Source of the DNA: an uncultured Collinsella sp.
Lineage (GTDB): Bacteria > Actinomycetota > Coriobacteriia > Coriobacteriales > Coriobacteriaceae
NCBI GenBank assembly: GCA_902479065.1
Contig: CABSNM010000004.1
Span: 54,819 to 118,818 of the forward strand
DNA: 64,000 nucleotides
Direction of reading: 5' to 3'
The position numbers were made by a program, and so were the translations under genes. Shown piece by piece: positions 1 through 7,492 of this stretch (the first letter of the stretch is position 1; the number at the start of each line of letters is the position of its first letter). Below the pieces are notes generated by a model, which saw only the letters and a program-made list of their open reading frames with translations, was not told where the DNA came from and did not search any database.

Positions 1-1410
1 GAGGAGGCGGCTCTTGAGGTTTGGCCCTCGCTCGACCACGCCGCCGCGGCATTCGAGGCTGCGACCAGCGCAAACGCCGAGGAACAGTCCACGGACGCCG
101 AAGGCGAAGCCGCCAACACCCCCATGCCCGAACCTGCCGCCACGCTCGACTTGGGCGACGGCAAGCCGCTGCCCGTGCTCATCCCGGAGTCCGAGCAGTT
201 CGCCAACCGCCTGCGCAAGAATGCCCGTCTGCGCCGCAAGTGGGCCAAGCGCGAGGGCGTGAGCTGCTATCGCGTCTACGATGCCGACCTGCCCGACTAC
301 TCCGCTGCCATCGACCTGTACGAGGGTTGCCCGCAGACGCCGGGCCGCTGGCTCGTCATCGCCGAATACGCCGCGCCCAAGACCATCGACCCCGCGCTGG
401 CCCAGGCCCGCATGCTCGACATCTTGGCCATCGCGCCGCGCATCCTTGATGTTCCGGCCGAGCATGTGCACGCCAAGGCCCGCATGCGTTCGCGTGGCGG
501 CTCGCAGTACGGCAAGCAGGGCGCCGGCAAGGGCGGATCGGGCGAGCGCGCCAACATCGCGCGCCGGCGTCTGCCGCTCATCGAAGAAGGCGGGCTCACC
601 TTTGCCGTCAACTTTGACGACTACCTGGATGTGGGCATCTTCCTGGATCACCGCGTCACCCGCAACCTGGTGCGCGAACACGCCAAACAGGCACGCCGCT
701 TCCTCAATCTGTTCGCCTATACCGGCACCGCCACCTGCTATGCGGCCGACGGCGGCGTCGAGGAAACCGTGACAGTCGACCTTTCCAACACCTACCTGGA
801 CTGGGCCGAGCGCAATATGCGTCAGAACGGCTTTGTTGGTCCGCAGCATCATTTTGTGCGCGACGACGTGCTCGCCTGGATTCGCGACCAGCGCCAGACG
901 CGCAACCGCTGGGACTTGATCTTTGTCGACCCGCCCACGTTCTCGAACTCGTCCAAGATGGGCCGCCGCACCTGGGATGTCCAGCGCGACCATGTTGAGC
1001 TTTTGGCCGGCGTATCTCGCCTGCTTGCACAGGGCGGACATGCCATCTTTAGCTGCAACCTGCGCGGCTTCCGCCCCGAAACGCGCAAGCTCGCGCGCGC
1101 GGGCGTCGTGCTGGAGGACATTACGGCACAGACCATCCCCGAGGACTTCGCGCGCAACCAGAAGGTGCACCACTGCTATATCGTGCGCCGACTGCCCATC
1201 GAGGACGCCATGGCCGAGGTCGGCTTTAGCGCCGAGGAGATTGCCGAGCGAACCGAGGGGCTGCGCAACCCCGAGGCGCGCAAGCCTCGTGCAGCAGCGC
1301 CCGCGCCCACGCAGGCCGGCAACGGCAAATCAAACTTTGCCGGCAAACCCTCCCCTGCCGGCAAGTCCAAAAAGAAGAAGTTCTACGCCAGCAAGCCCAA
1401 GGGCAAATAA
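1..1410 (+). CDS. rlmL: RlmL/RlmK-type 23S rRNA methyltransferase, 3' part (cut by window edge)
   Basis: SAM-dependent methyltransferase resembling the C-terminal half of the bifunctional 23S rRNA guanine methyltransferase RlmKL. The frame is open from base 1 without a stop, so the gene starts upstream and the N-terminal THUMP/RlmL part is missing here; the ATG at 124 is probably internal. 469 codons are visible. The SAM site is seen in FLNLFAYTGTATCYAA followed by the acidic VDLSNTYLDWA, and the catalytic motif is VDPPTFSNSSKM, as in RlmK domains. After the methyltransferase fold comes a roughly 60-residue Ala/Lys/Pro-rich tail, probably disordered and RNA-contacting. It converges on kdpE, with a palindromic repeat between them. 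Confidence 0.88.
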   Translation, partial: EEAALEVWPSLDHAAAAFEAATSANAEEQSTDAEGEAANTPMPEPAATLDLGDGKPLPVLIPESEQFANRLRKNARLRRKWAKREGVSCYRVYDADLPDYSAAIDLYEGCPQTPGRWLVIAEYAAPKTIDPALAQARMLDILAIAPRILDVPAEHVHAKARMRSRGGSQYGKQGAGKGGSGERANIARRRLPLIEEGGLTFAVNFDDYLDVGIFLDHRVTRNLVREHAKQARRFLNLFAYTGTATCYAADGGVEETVTVDLSNTYLDWAERNMRQNGFVGPQHHFVRDDVLAWIRDQRQTRNRWDLIFVDPPTFSNSSKMGRRTWDVQRDHVELLAGVSRLLAQGGHAIFSCNLRGFRPETRKLARAGVVLEDITAQTIPEDFARNQKVHHCYIVRRLPIEDAMAEVGFSAEEIAERTEGLRNPEARKPRAAAPAPTQAGNGKSNFAGKPSPAGKSKKKKFYASKPKGK

Positions 1411-1412
1411 CA

Positions 1413-1481
1413 AAGTTGCGGTGGAATACGGACTGTTTTACCTGGAATTAGGCAAATATAGACCGTATTTCACCGCAACTC
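1413..1481. repeat. Palindromic repeat H, copy 1
   Basis: An inverted repeat with arms AGTTGCGGTGGAATACGG (1414-1431) and CCGTATTTCACCGCAACT (1463-1480), one mismatch, and a 31-nt loop. A second copy lies at 21567-21635 and a half copy at 47144. It sits between two converging genes, so it may act as a two-way terminator, though it has no U-tract. Confidence 0.85.
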
Positions 1482-1504
1482 ATATTGGGATAGCGGATGC
1501 CGAC

Positions 1505-2218
1505 CTATCCCTGGGTGACCAATCGGTAACCGATACCCACATGCGTCTGGATATAGCGCGGATGCGCGGGGTCGGATTCGATCTTCTTGCGCAGCGTGCC
1601 CATAAAGACGCGCAGGCTCGCCAGGTCGCTCTTAGTTGCCGTGCCCCAAATCTCGTGCAGGATAAACTGGTGCGTTAGTACCTTGTCGGCGTTATGTGCC
1701 AGCAGGCACAAGAGCTTGTACTCAATCGGCGTCAGATGCAGCTCCTCGCCATCCATCGTGGCAATGCCGGCATCAAAGTCGATATGCAGCTCACCGGCAT
1801 CGAACGTGCCCTCGGAGGCAACGCCGCCCGATTGCGCATACGAAAGGCGCCTGAGCGTCGTGCGAATGCGCGCGAGCAGCTCCTCGACCGAAAACGGCTT
1901 GGTCAGGTAGTCGTCGGCGCCGGCATCGAGTGCGCGAATCTTGTCCGCATCCTCGCTACGCGCCGATACCACGATAATCGGCATGCCCGACCATGCGCGC
2001 ACCGACTCCACCACCTTGACGCCGTCCATATCGGGCAGACCCAGGTCGAGCAGCACAATGCTCGGTGCCTGCGATGAGGCGGCAGCGATGGCGGCATGGG
2101 CGGTCTCCACGGCCATATGACGCAAGCCGTGCGCCTCGAGCGCGGCAACAATAAGATTGCGGACAGCGGGGTCGTCCTCAACGACCAAGATGAGCGGTTT
2201 TACGGCAGAGTTCGGCAC
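1505..2218 (-). CDS. kdpE: KdpE-type response regulator
   Basis: 237-residue OmpR/KdpE-class response regulator. The receiver domain (about 1-120) has the acidic pair EDD at 14-16, the phospho-acceptor Asp58 in VLLDLGLPDMDG and the conserved Lys107 in LTKPF. A winged-helix DNA-binding domain follows (about 140-230, ending HVGIGYRLV). The start chosen is GTG at 2218: AAGGAG lies 7 nt upstream, inside the last codons of kdpD, and the two genes are 4 nt apart, so they are translationally coupled. It presumably acts on potassium-related targets, because the neighbours are KdpD and Kup. No kdpFABC operon is in the window. Confidence 0.93.
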   Translation of the reverse strand: MPNSAVKPLILVVEDDPAVRNLIVAALEAHGLRHMAVETAHAAIAAASSQAPSIVLLDLGLPDMDGVKVVESVRAWSGMPIIVVSARSEDADKIRALDAGADDYLTKPFSVEELLARIRTTLRRLSYAQSGGVASEGTFDAGELHIDFDAGIATMDGEELHLTPIEYKLLCLLAHNADKVLTHQFILHEIWGTATKSDLASLRVFMGTLRKKIESDPAHPRYIQTHVGIGYRLVTQG

Positions 2219-2222
2219 AGCG

Positions 2223-3848
2223 CTACTCCTTATCAAACGAAACGTCGGCGACGGGAAGCTCAATCGTAAAGACCGAGCCGTGCGGGTCCGCCGCGGCAAC
2301 CTCTATGCTACCGCCATGCGCCAGCGCAATGGAGCGGCAGAGCGAAAGCCCCAGGCCCACACTACGGTGGCTGTCGGCCAGGCCATGGTTGGCGGTATAG
2401 AACGACTCGAAGATGCGCTCGCGATCCTCGGGTGCGATGCCTGGACCATCATCGGCCACCGAGCACGCCACGCGTCCATCGTCGACGCTAATCGAAATCA
2501 TGATATGCGAGCCTGCGGGCGTATAGGTGATGGCGTTGTTCACCAGATTGACCACCAGCTGCACCATCAGGCGCGCATCGACGTTGACGAGCGCCGGCTC
2601 ATCGCACGCCACCACCTTAAGGTCGTGCTCGCGCACGGCAGGGTTCACGTGGCGCAGCGCCTCCTCCACGATATCGTCCATGAGCTCGAGCGTGGTCGAC
2701 AGGCGCATACCGCCGCCCTCGAGCTTGGTGATGGCGAGCAGGTTCTCGACGGTGGCGTTGAGCCATTGCGCATCCGAGCGAATGGACAAGAGCAGGCCGC
2801 GGCGCGTTTGGGCGTCGAGCACGGCGGTGCCGGTCGAGCCCTGGTCGAGCAGCACATCGGCATTACCCGAAATACTGGTGAGCGGCGTGCGCAGGTCGTG
2901 CGAGATGGAGCGCAGCAGGTTGGCGCGCAGCTGCTCATTTTTGGCAAGCACCGCCGCCTCCTCGCGGGCCTCCATGGCGCGGGCGCGATCGAGCGCCAGC
3001 TCGCCTTCGCTCACGATAGCATCGGCAAGTGTCCGCTCCTCGTGCGTCAGCACGTCGGGCTCGGCAACGATAGCCAGCACGCCCACCACCGAGGCGGGGT
3101 CGCCCGAGCGCGCGAAGCCGTCGCCTGTGCGAACCGTCAGGTAGATGCCATAAAACGCCGAGCCGCCGAACGTAGCATCGAGCGGCGTTCCCACATAGGC
3201 GGACGCCGAGAGCCGCGGTGGCATCTGCGGCGCCAGCTCGTGCACCGGCGCGGCATCGCCCACGGCCGTGTATGTCGCACGCGGCAGCAGGTCATCGCCC
3301 TCGGCGTCGGCGCTGTACCACACGACCGGACAGCCCGAAAGACGCGCCAGCTGCGTGGCCATGGCGTGAACGATCTGCTGCTCGTCGGCGCACCGCTGCA
3401 GCATGCGATTGGTCTCGAGCACCATATGCGTGCGGCGGTCGCTGGCGGCAGCCTGTGCCAAGGCGCGGCGCAGGGCCAACGCAATCGAGCTCGACACAAG
3501 CGAGACCACGAACATGATGAAGAACATGCCGGGATAGCCGCGGTCGATAAGCGACAGCGAGTAGCGCGGGTCGACAAACAAGAAGTTGTAGAGCGCCACG
3601 GCGGCAGCCGAGCTCAGCAAGCAATACAGGCGACTCCAGGTAAAGAATGCGCACAGCTGAACGGCGAACACATAGACGATCATGATGCTCGGCGCGAGAC
3701 CCGGATGGTCGAGCAGCGCGCCCACAATCGTCGCCGCGACCAGCAGCCCCACCGACACGCAGATATCGTACAGGGGGCCGCGACGCGTCATCGTAGTGCG
3801 CCGCCACCAAAAGTTCTCGGCAATATCACCGTCCGCACGGACGTCCAT
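2223..3848 (-). CDS. kdpD: Short KdpD-like sensor histidine kinase
   Basis: 541-residue membrane histidine kinase, about 350 residues shorter than full-length KdpD. Visible parts are a DUF4118 membrane block (about 28-130, three to four helices), a GAF-like region (about 145-285), HisKA with the phospho-acceptor His317 in RSISHDLRTPLTS, and an HATPase_c domain (NLVNNAITYTP; VADDGPGI; SVGLGLSLC). The cytoplasmic N-terminal KdpD and UspA domains are absent. The likely start, ATG 3848, follows GAGAGGGG. It overlaps into kdpE's ribosome-binding site. Known role of the family: sensing K+ limitation or turgor and phosphorylating KdpE. Which input this short form senses is unknown. Confidence 0.9.
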   Translation of the reverse strand: MDVRADGDIAENFWWRRTTMTRRGPLYDICVSVGLLVAATIVGALLDHPGLAPSIMIVYVFAVQLCAFFTWSRLYCLLSSAAAVALYNFLFVDPRYSLSLIDRGYPGMFFIMFVVSLVSSSIALALRRALAQAAASDRRTHMVLETNRMLQRCADEQQIVHAMATQLARLSGCPVVWYSADAEGDDLLPRATYTAVGDAAPVHELAPQMPPRLSASAYVGTPLDATFGGSAFYGIYLTVRTGDGFARSGDPASVVGVLAIVAEPDVLTHEERTLADAIVSEGELALDRARAMEAREEAAVLAKNEQLRANLLRSISHDLRTPLTSISGNADVLLDQGSTGTAVLDAQTRRGLLLSIRSDAQWLNATVENLLAITKLEGGGMRLSTTLELMDDIVEEALRHVNPAVREHDLKVVACDEPALVNVDARLMVQLVVNLVNNAITYTPAGSHIMISISVDDGRVACSVADDGPGIAPEDRERIFESFYTANHGLADSHRSVGLGLSLCRSIALAHGGSIEVAAADPHGSVFTIELPVADVSFDKE

Positions 3849-3875
3849 CAGCGCCCCGCCCCTCTCTCAAAAACA

Positions 3876-3928
3876 AAAACCACCACAAAGGGACAGGCAC
3901 CTTTGTGGTGGTTTCCCTTGTGGTGGTT
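3876..3928. repeat. GGGACAG hairpin, family B, copy 1
   Basis: AACCACCACAAAG and CTTTGTGGTGGTT flank a GGACAGGCAC loop (3876-3914); an extra half repeat (TTGTGGTGGTT) follows to 3928. Copies 2 and 3 are at 38261 and 41830. It sits upstream of kdpD and downstream of the small gene at 3960. Confidence 0.85.
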
Positions 3929-3959
3929 CCAAGTGTATAGCCTTTGCAACCTGCGGTCG

Positions 3960-4154
3960 CTAGACAAACAGCACGTGCGCGAGCAGGGCACACACGCACA
4001 CCGCTCCAAATACCAGTGCCACGATCGAAATTACGCGATCGGCCATATCCATGTTGGCACGATTCGTAAAGAACCGATCTTCGGCGGCGTCGACGCGCGC
4101 CTCACGCACCATTTCGACCACCGCCTCACGGCCATCGAGCGCCTTTGTATCCAT
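3960..4154 (-). CDS. Small single-pass membrane protein of unknown function
   Basis: 64 residues; not recognised. The first about 35 residues are charged (MDTKALDGREAVVEMVREAR...). They are followed by one hydrophobic segment (about 40-62, VISIVALVFGAVCVCALLAHV), so it is probably an inner-membrane protein with a cytoplasmic N-terminus. ATG 4154 is chosen because GGGGAGG lies 5 nt upstream; the frame is also open further up (ATG 4184, TTG 4187) with no good ribosome-binding site. It lies between kup (ends 4215, same strand) and kdpD, so it may be co-transcribed with them and work with the potassium genes, which is inference from position only. Confidence 0.6.
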   Translation of the reverse strand: MDTKALDGREAVVEMVREARVDAAEDRFFTNRANMDMADRVISIVALVFGAVCVCALLAHVLFV

Positions 4155-4214
4155 GTTTACCTCCCCGGCCTCATGCTTATCCATCAAAAACCAACTCCGT
4201 GTAGCCGCCGACGT

Positions 4215-6242
4215 CTACGGCCGCTCGTTGGGGGCCAGGCGCTGCATCTTGTTCACGGCCTTGAACTTGGTGAACAGCGGCACGTACTCAAAGCTCACGT
4301 TGGAGTTCTCCAGGCCGTACCAACGTGCAGGCGTGCCGGCGGCGCGGCGGATAATGTACTTGAGCGTGATGGCCGTACGCTCGCTCGGCTCCACATCGCT
4401 TTCGGGCGCCAGAAGCTTACGGATCAGGACGAACTTGAACGTGCCGATGTTACCCGGATCCTTGTAGACCGAGTAGTCATGCGTCTGCGGCGGCAGCTCG
4501 CCGGTGGCAGCCAGGTCCTGAACGACCTGACGCAGGTAGGCATTGACGCGCTGGTTGATCTTGTAGCCCAGGTACAGATGCACGCGGAACACGTAATCGG
4601 TGCCGAACGTCTCGACCGAATAGGCAAAGGTGTGCGGTTCGTCCATGGTCTCGACATTCACAAACCACCAGGCGCGGGCGCGCTTGGGATGCTTGTCCAA
4701 GATCGAATAGACGATATCGCGGTCGATGTAGTCGGTATGGGTGTCCTTGGTCAGGTACACGACGTTGTCGCTCATGCGCTCGTAACGGTCGTCGTCGCGC
4801 AGGCGCTTGAGCTGCGGCAGGTAGCTGCGCAGCGGCAGCAGCGTAAACTGGCGCTGCTCAACAGCCGTACCGTTGTACCAGCACACCATGATGCCCATGA
4901 TGAGCGCGGCCATGAGGATGGTGAAGTAGCCGCCGTGGAAGAACTTGGTAAGTGAGCTCACGAAGAAGAAGCCTTCGAGCAAAAGGAAGAAGGCCGCGAA
5001 GATCCACGGAGCAACCTTGAGCTTGCGCTCCTCGTGCAGGTAGAAGAAGAGCAGCAGCGTGGTGCACATCATAGTCAGCGTAATGGCAAGGCCGTAGGCG
5101 GCTTCCATATGCGCCGAGTTCTGGAACAGCAGCACCACGATGACGCAGCCGACAAGCATGACGTTGTTGACCATGGGGATGTAGAGCTGGCCCTTGGTCT
5201 CGGCAGGGTAGAAGACCTGCATGTGCGGCATGAGGTCCAGACGGCTGGCCTCGGACACCAGCGAGAATGCGCCGGTGATGAGCGCCTGCGAGGCAATGAT
5301 GGCCGCGACGGTGGAAAGGCCGACGGCAAACGGGCGCAGGCCCGGGGCGAGCATCTGGTAGAACGGGTTGAGGTCGGCAATGCCCATGAGCTCGGGGTTG
5401 GCAGCGTTGTTCATAAGCCAAGCGCCCTGGCCCATATAGGAAAGCAGCAGGCAGCACTTAACGAACGGCCAGGTAGCGTAGATGTTGCCGCGGCCGACGT
5501 GGCCCATGTCGGAGTAGAGCGCCTCGGCACCGGTGGTGGCGAGGAAGCAGCTGCCCAGAATCATGATGCCCGCGTGGTTGTTGGGGCTCAGCAAAAAGGC
5601 GATGCCGCGCACCGGGTTGAGGCACAGCAGCACGGCGGGGTGCTGGAAGACAAAGAACAGACCCGTGCCGCCCAGGAACAGGAACCACAGCGTCATGATG
5701 GGGCCAAAGGCGTGACCGATCTTGGCCGTACCGATGCGCTGTACCAAGAAGAGCACGATGATGATGGCGAGCGTAATGGCGACGACGCGGCCCTGGTCAT
5801 CGCCCAGCACGGCATGGACCGCCGGAATGGTGCGCAGGCCCTCGATGGCCGTGGTAACGGTAACGGCCGGCGTCAGGATGCCGTCGGCGAGCAGCGCGGC
5901 GCCTCCCAGCATGGCGGGGATGATAAGCCACTTGCCGCAGCGCTTGACCAGGCTGTACAGGGCAAAGATGCCGCCCTCACCATGGTTATCGGCGCGCAGC
6001 GAGATGAGCACATACTTGATGGTGGTCAGCAACGTGACCGTCCACACGACAAGGGAGAGCGCGCCGAGCACGAACTCCTCCGTGACGCTTCCGATGCCGC
6101 CGTTGCCGGCAACGAGCGCCTTGGTTACATACATGGGGCTGGTGCCGATATCGCCGTACACCACGCCCAGCGTGACGAGCATCGCCGAGATGCTCACAGG
6201 AATCGCAGCGTGCGAGGCTGCCTCCTTGGCCTTTTGTTCCAT
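4215..6242 (-). CDS. kup: Kup-family K+:H+ symporter
   Basis: 675-residue potassium uptake permease of the KUP/HAK/KT family. The N-terminal signature GVVYGDIGTSPMYV is clear. About twelve membrane helices span the first 460 residues and a C-terminal cytoplasmic domain of about 200 residues follows. This is the usual length and architecture. ATG 6242 is chosen because GGGAGGA lies 8 nt upstream; the frame extends 6 codons further with no ribosome-binding site. In the same direction follow a small membrane protein and the KdpDE-type sensor pair, which suggests K+-responsive control of Kup rather than of a Kdp ATPase. That link is inferred. Confidence 0.95.
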   Translation of the reverse strand: MEQKAKEAASHAAIPVSISAMLVTLGVVYGDIGTSPMYVTKALVAGNGGIGSVTEEFVLGALSLVVWTVTLLTTIKYVLISLRADNHGEGGIFALYSLVKRCGKWLIIPAMLGGAALLADGILTPAVTVTTAIEGLRTIPAVHAVLGDDQGRVVAITLAIIIVLFLVQRIGTAKIGHAFGPIMTLWFLFLGGTGLFFVFQHPAVLLCLNPVRGIAFLLSPNNHAGIMILGSCFLATTGAEALYSDMGHVGRGNIYATWPFVKCCLLLSYMGQGAWLMNNAANPELMGIADLNPFYQMLAPGLRPFAVGLSTVAAIIASQALITGAFSLVSEASRLDLMPHMQVFYPAETKGQLYIPMVNNVMLVGCVIVVLLFQNSAHMEAAYGLAITLTMMCTTLLLFFYLHEERKLKVAPWIFAAFFLLLEGFFFVSSLTKFFHGGYFTILMAALIMGIMVCWYNGTAVEQRQFTLLPLRSYLPQLKRLRDDDRYERMSDNVVYLTKDTHTDYIDRDIVYSILDKHPKRARAWWFVNVETMDEPHTFAYSVETFGTDYVFRVHLYLGYKINQRVNAYLRQVVQDLAATGELPPQTHDYSVYKDPGNIGTFKFVLIRKLLAPESDVEPSERTAITLKYIIRRAAGTPARWYGLENSNVSFEYVPLFTKFKAVNKMQRLAPNERP

Positions 6243-6367
6243 AAGCCGGTTTCCTCCCAACTTTAATGTTCGAAGGAATTATAGGTAATCGGCCCATGTC
6301 TGAATGGCACTGTTTTCCCAGCTAAATAAACATTTATACGGCCTTTAGGCCACCTCGGCGATATGGA

Positions 6368-6398
6368 ATGTGACAAAGGGACTGTCCCTTTGTCACAT
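6368..6398. repeat. GGGACAG hairpin, family C, copy 1
   Basis: A perfect palindrome: ATGTGACAAAGGGAC and GTCCCTTTGTCACAT around a single T. It lies 12 nt after the stop of the nitroreductase gene (minus strand). Copy 2 is at 28401. Confidence 0.85.
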
Positions 6399-6409
6399 CG
6401 CCGCATTCG

Positions 6410-7279
6410 TTACTTGCCGAGCCAGTTTTTGAACCACCACTCCATGGAGCGGCTCATCTCGGCCATAAAGGGGCTCGTGTGCTTGCGGGTGTAGATGTCC
6501 ACCACGCGCTCGCCTACCTCGCGGGCATGCGGACGGAACATCGCGTCCATCTCGGCCACCTGCGCGTCCATGGTCGCAGCATCGGCGCGGCAGTAGCGCT
6601 CCTCATGCACCAGGTTCACCACGGGATGCGCAATGGCCGGACGCTCCTTACGGGGCGTGCCGATGATGAGCATCGACAACGGCATGGTATACGGAGGCAG
6701 ATCGAGCAGCTCGGCCACTTCCTCGGCATTCTCGACGATATCACCGATGTAGCAGCTCCCCAGGCCCAGGGCCTCGGCGGCGACCACGGCGTTTTGCGCA
6801 GCGATCACGGCGTCCTGGGCCGCGATGGCAAAGTCACCCAAACCCGGTGCACGGCGGGGCGCCTTGCCCGTGCGCTCGACAAACTCGGGCTCAAAGCAGC
6901 CCACGTGCTCAAACAGATCGATCCACTTGGCATAGTCGACCACAAATATAAGTGCCCAGGGCGCCTTGGCGATCATGGGCTGGTGGTCGCACAGGTCGGC
7001 CAGACGATCCAGCGTAGCCTGCTCGCGAATGCTCACGATGGAATACATCATCATGGCGCCCGCCGACGGCGCGCGACTCGCCGCATGCAAAATTGCCGCC
7101 CGCTGCTCGTCGGTCACCGCCACGGGACGGTCGTCGTCATCACGCGCGAAGGCACGCGTGGAGGAACGGTGCTCCAACGTGTCCAGCACCGCATTGCCCG
7201 TCGTCTCGACCGGATAGCCGCCCGCGTCCATGCCAGCGTCCACGTCACCCGCACTCGTCATACAAGCCCGTTCGTTCAT
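6410..7279 (-). CDS. Nitroreductase-family flavoprotein
   Basis: 289 residues, nitroreductase fold (FMN-dependent NAD(P)H oxidoreductase). The N-terminal HRSSTRAF matches the FMN-phosphate-binding RRSxR motif. ASRAPSAGAMMMYSIV and GLGSCYIGDI are further family landmarks, and MLIIGTP closes the core at about residue 215. A C-terminal extension of about 60 residues (DIYTRKHTSPFMAEMSRSMEWWFKNW) may cover the active site in the dimer. The start ATG 7279 has GAGG nearby. The physiological substrate cannot be read from sequence. It is probably monocistronic, with a palindrome just after its stop. Confidence 0.88.
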   Translation of the reverse strand: MNERACMTSAGDVDAGMDAGGYPVETTGNAVLDTLEHRSSTRAFARDDDDRPVAVTDEQRAAILHAASRAPSAGAMMMYSIVSIREQATLDRLADLCDHQPMIAKAPWALIFVVDYAKWIDLFEHVGCFEPEFVERTGKAPRRAPGLGDFAIAAQDAVIAAQNAVVAAEALGLGSCYIGDIVENAEEVAELLDLPPYTMPLSMLIIGTPRKERPAIAHPVVNLVHEERYCRADAATMDAQVAEMDAMFRPHAREVGERVVDIYTRKHTSPFMAEMSRSMEWWFKNWLGK

Positions 7280-7492
7280 CGCCTCATCCTCGCCAATTCT
7301 TTAAGAAGCCTTTACGTTTCCGTGTAATTCCCGTCCATTATCGCGCAGGTCGCCACTACATTGCGCCACACCGTCACACGTGCGCGTTAATATGGCTGGT
7401 TGTTGTGCGCAGACACCAATTGCAGCGCATATCTTGGTAACAATCGGGTAAACCCCCGCTTTCGTACGTTTTAGTTTGTGAGGAGTCTCAGC

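Noticed and set aside
2157..4955. Very long plus-strand open frame (932 codons) opposite kdpD and kup
   Set aside because: Arg/His/Gln-rich composition typical of antisense shadow in G+C-rich genes; the minus strand carries clear KdpD and Kup motifs.
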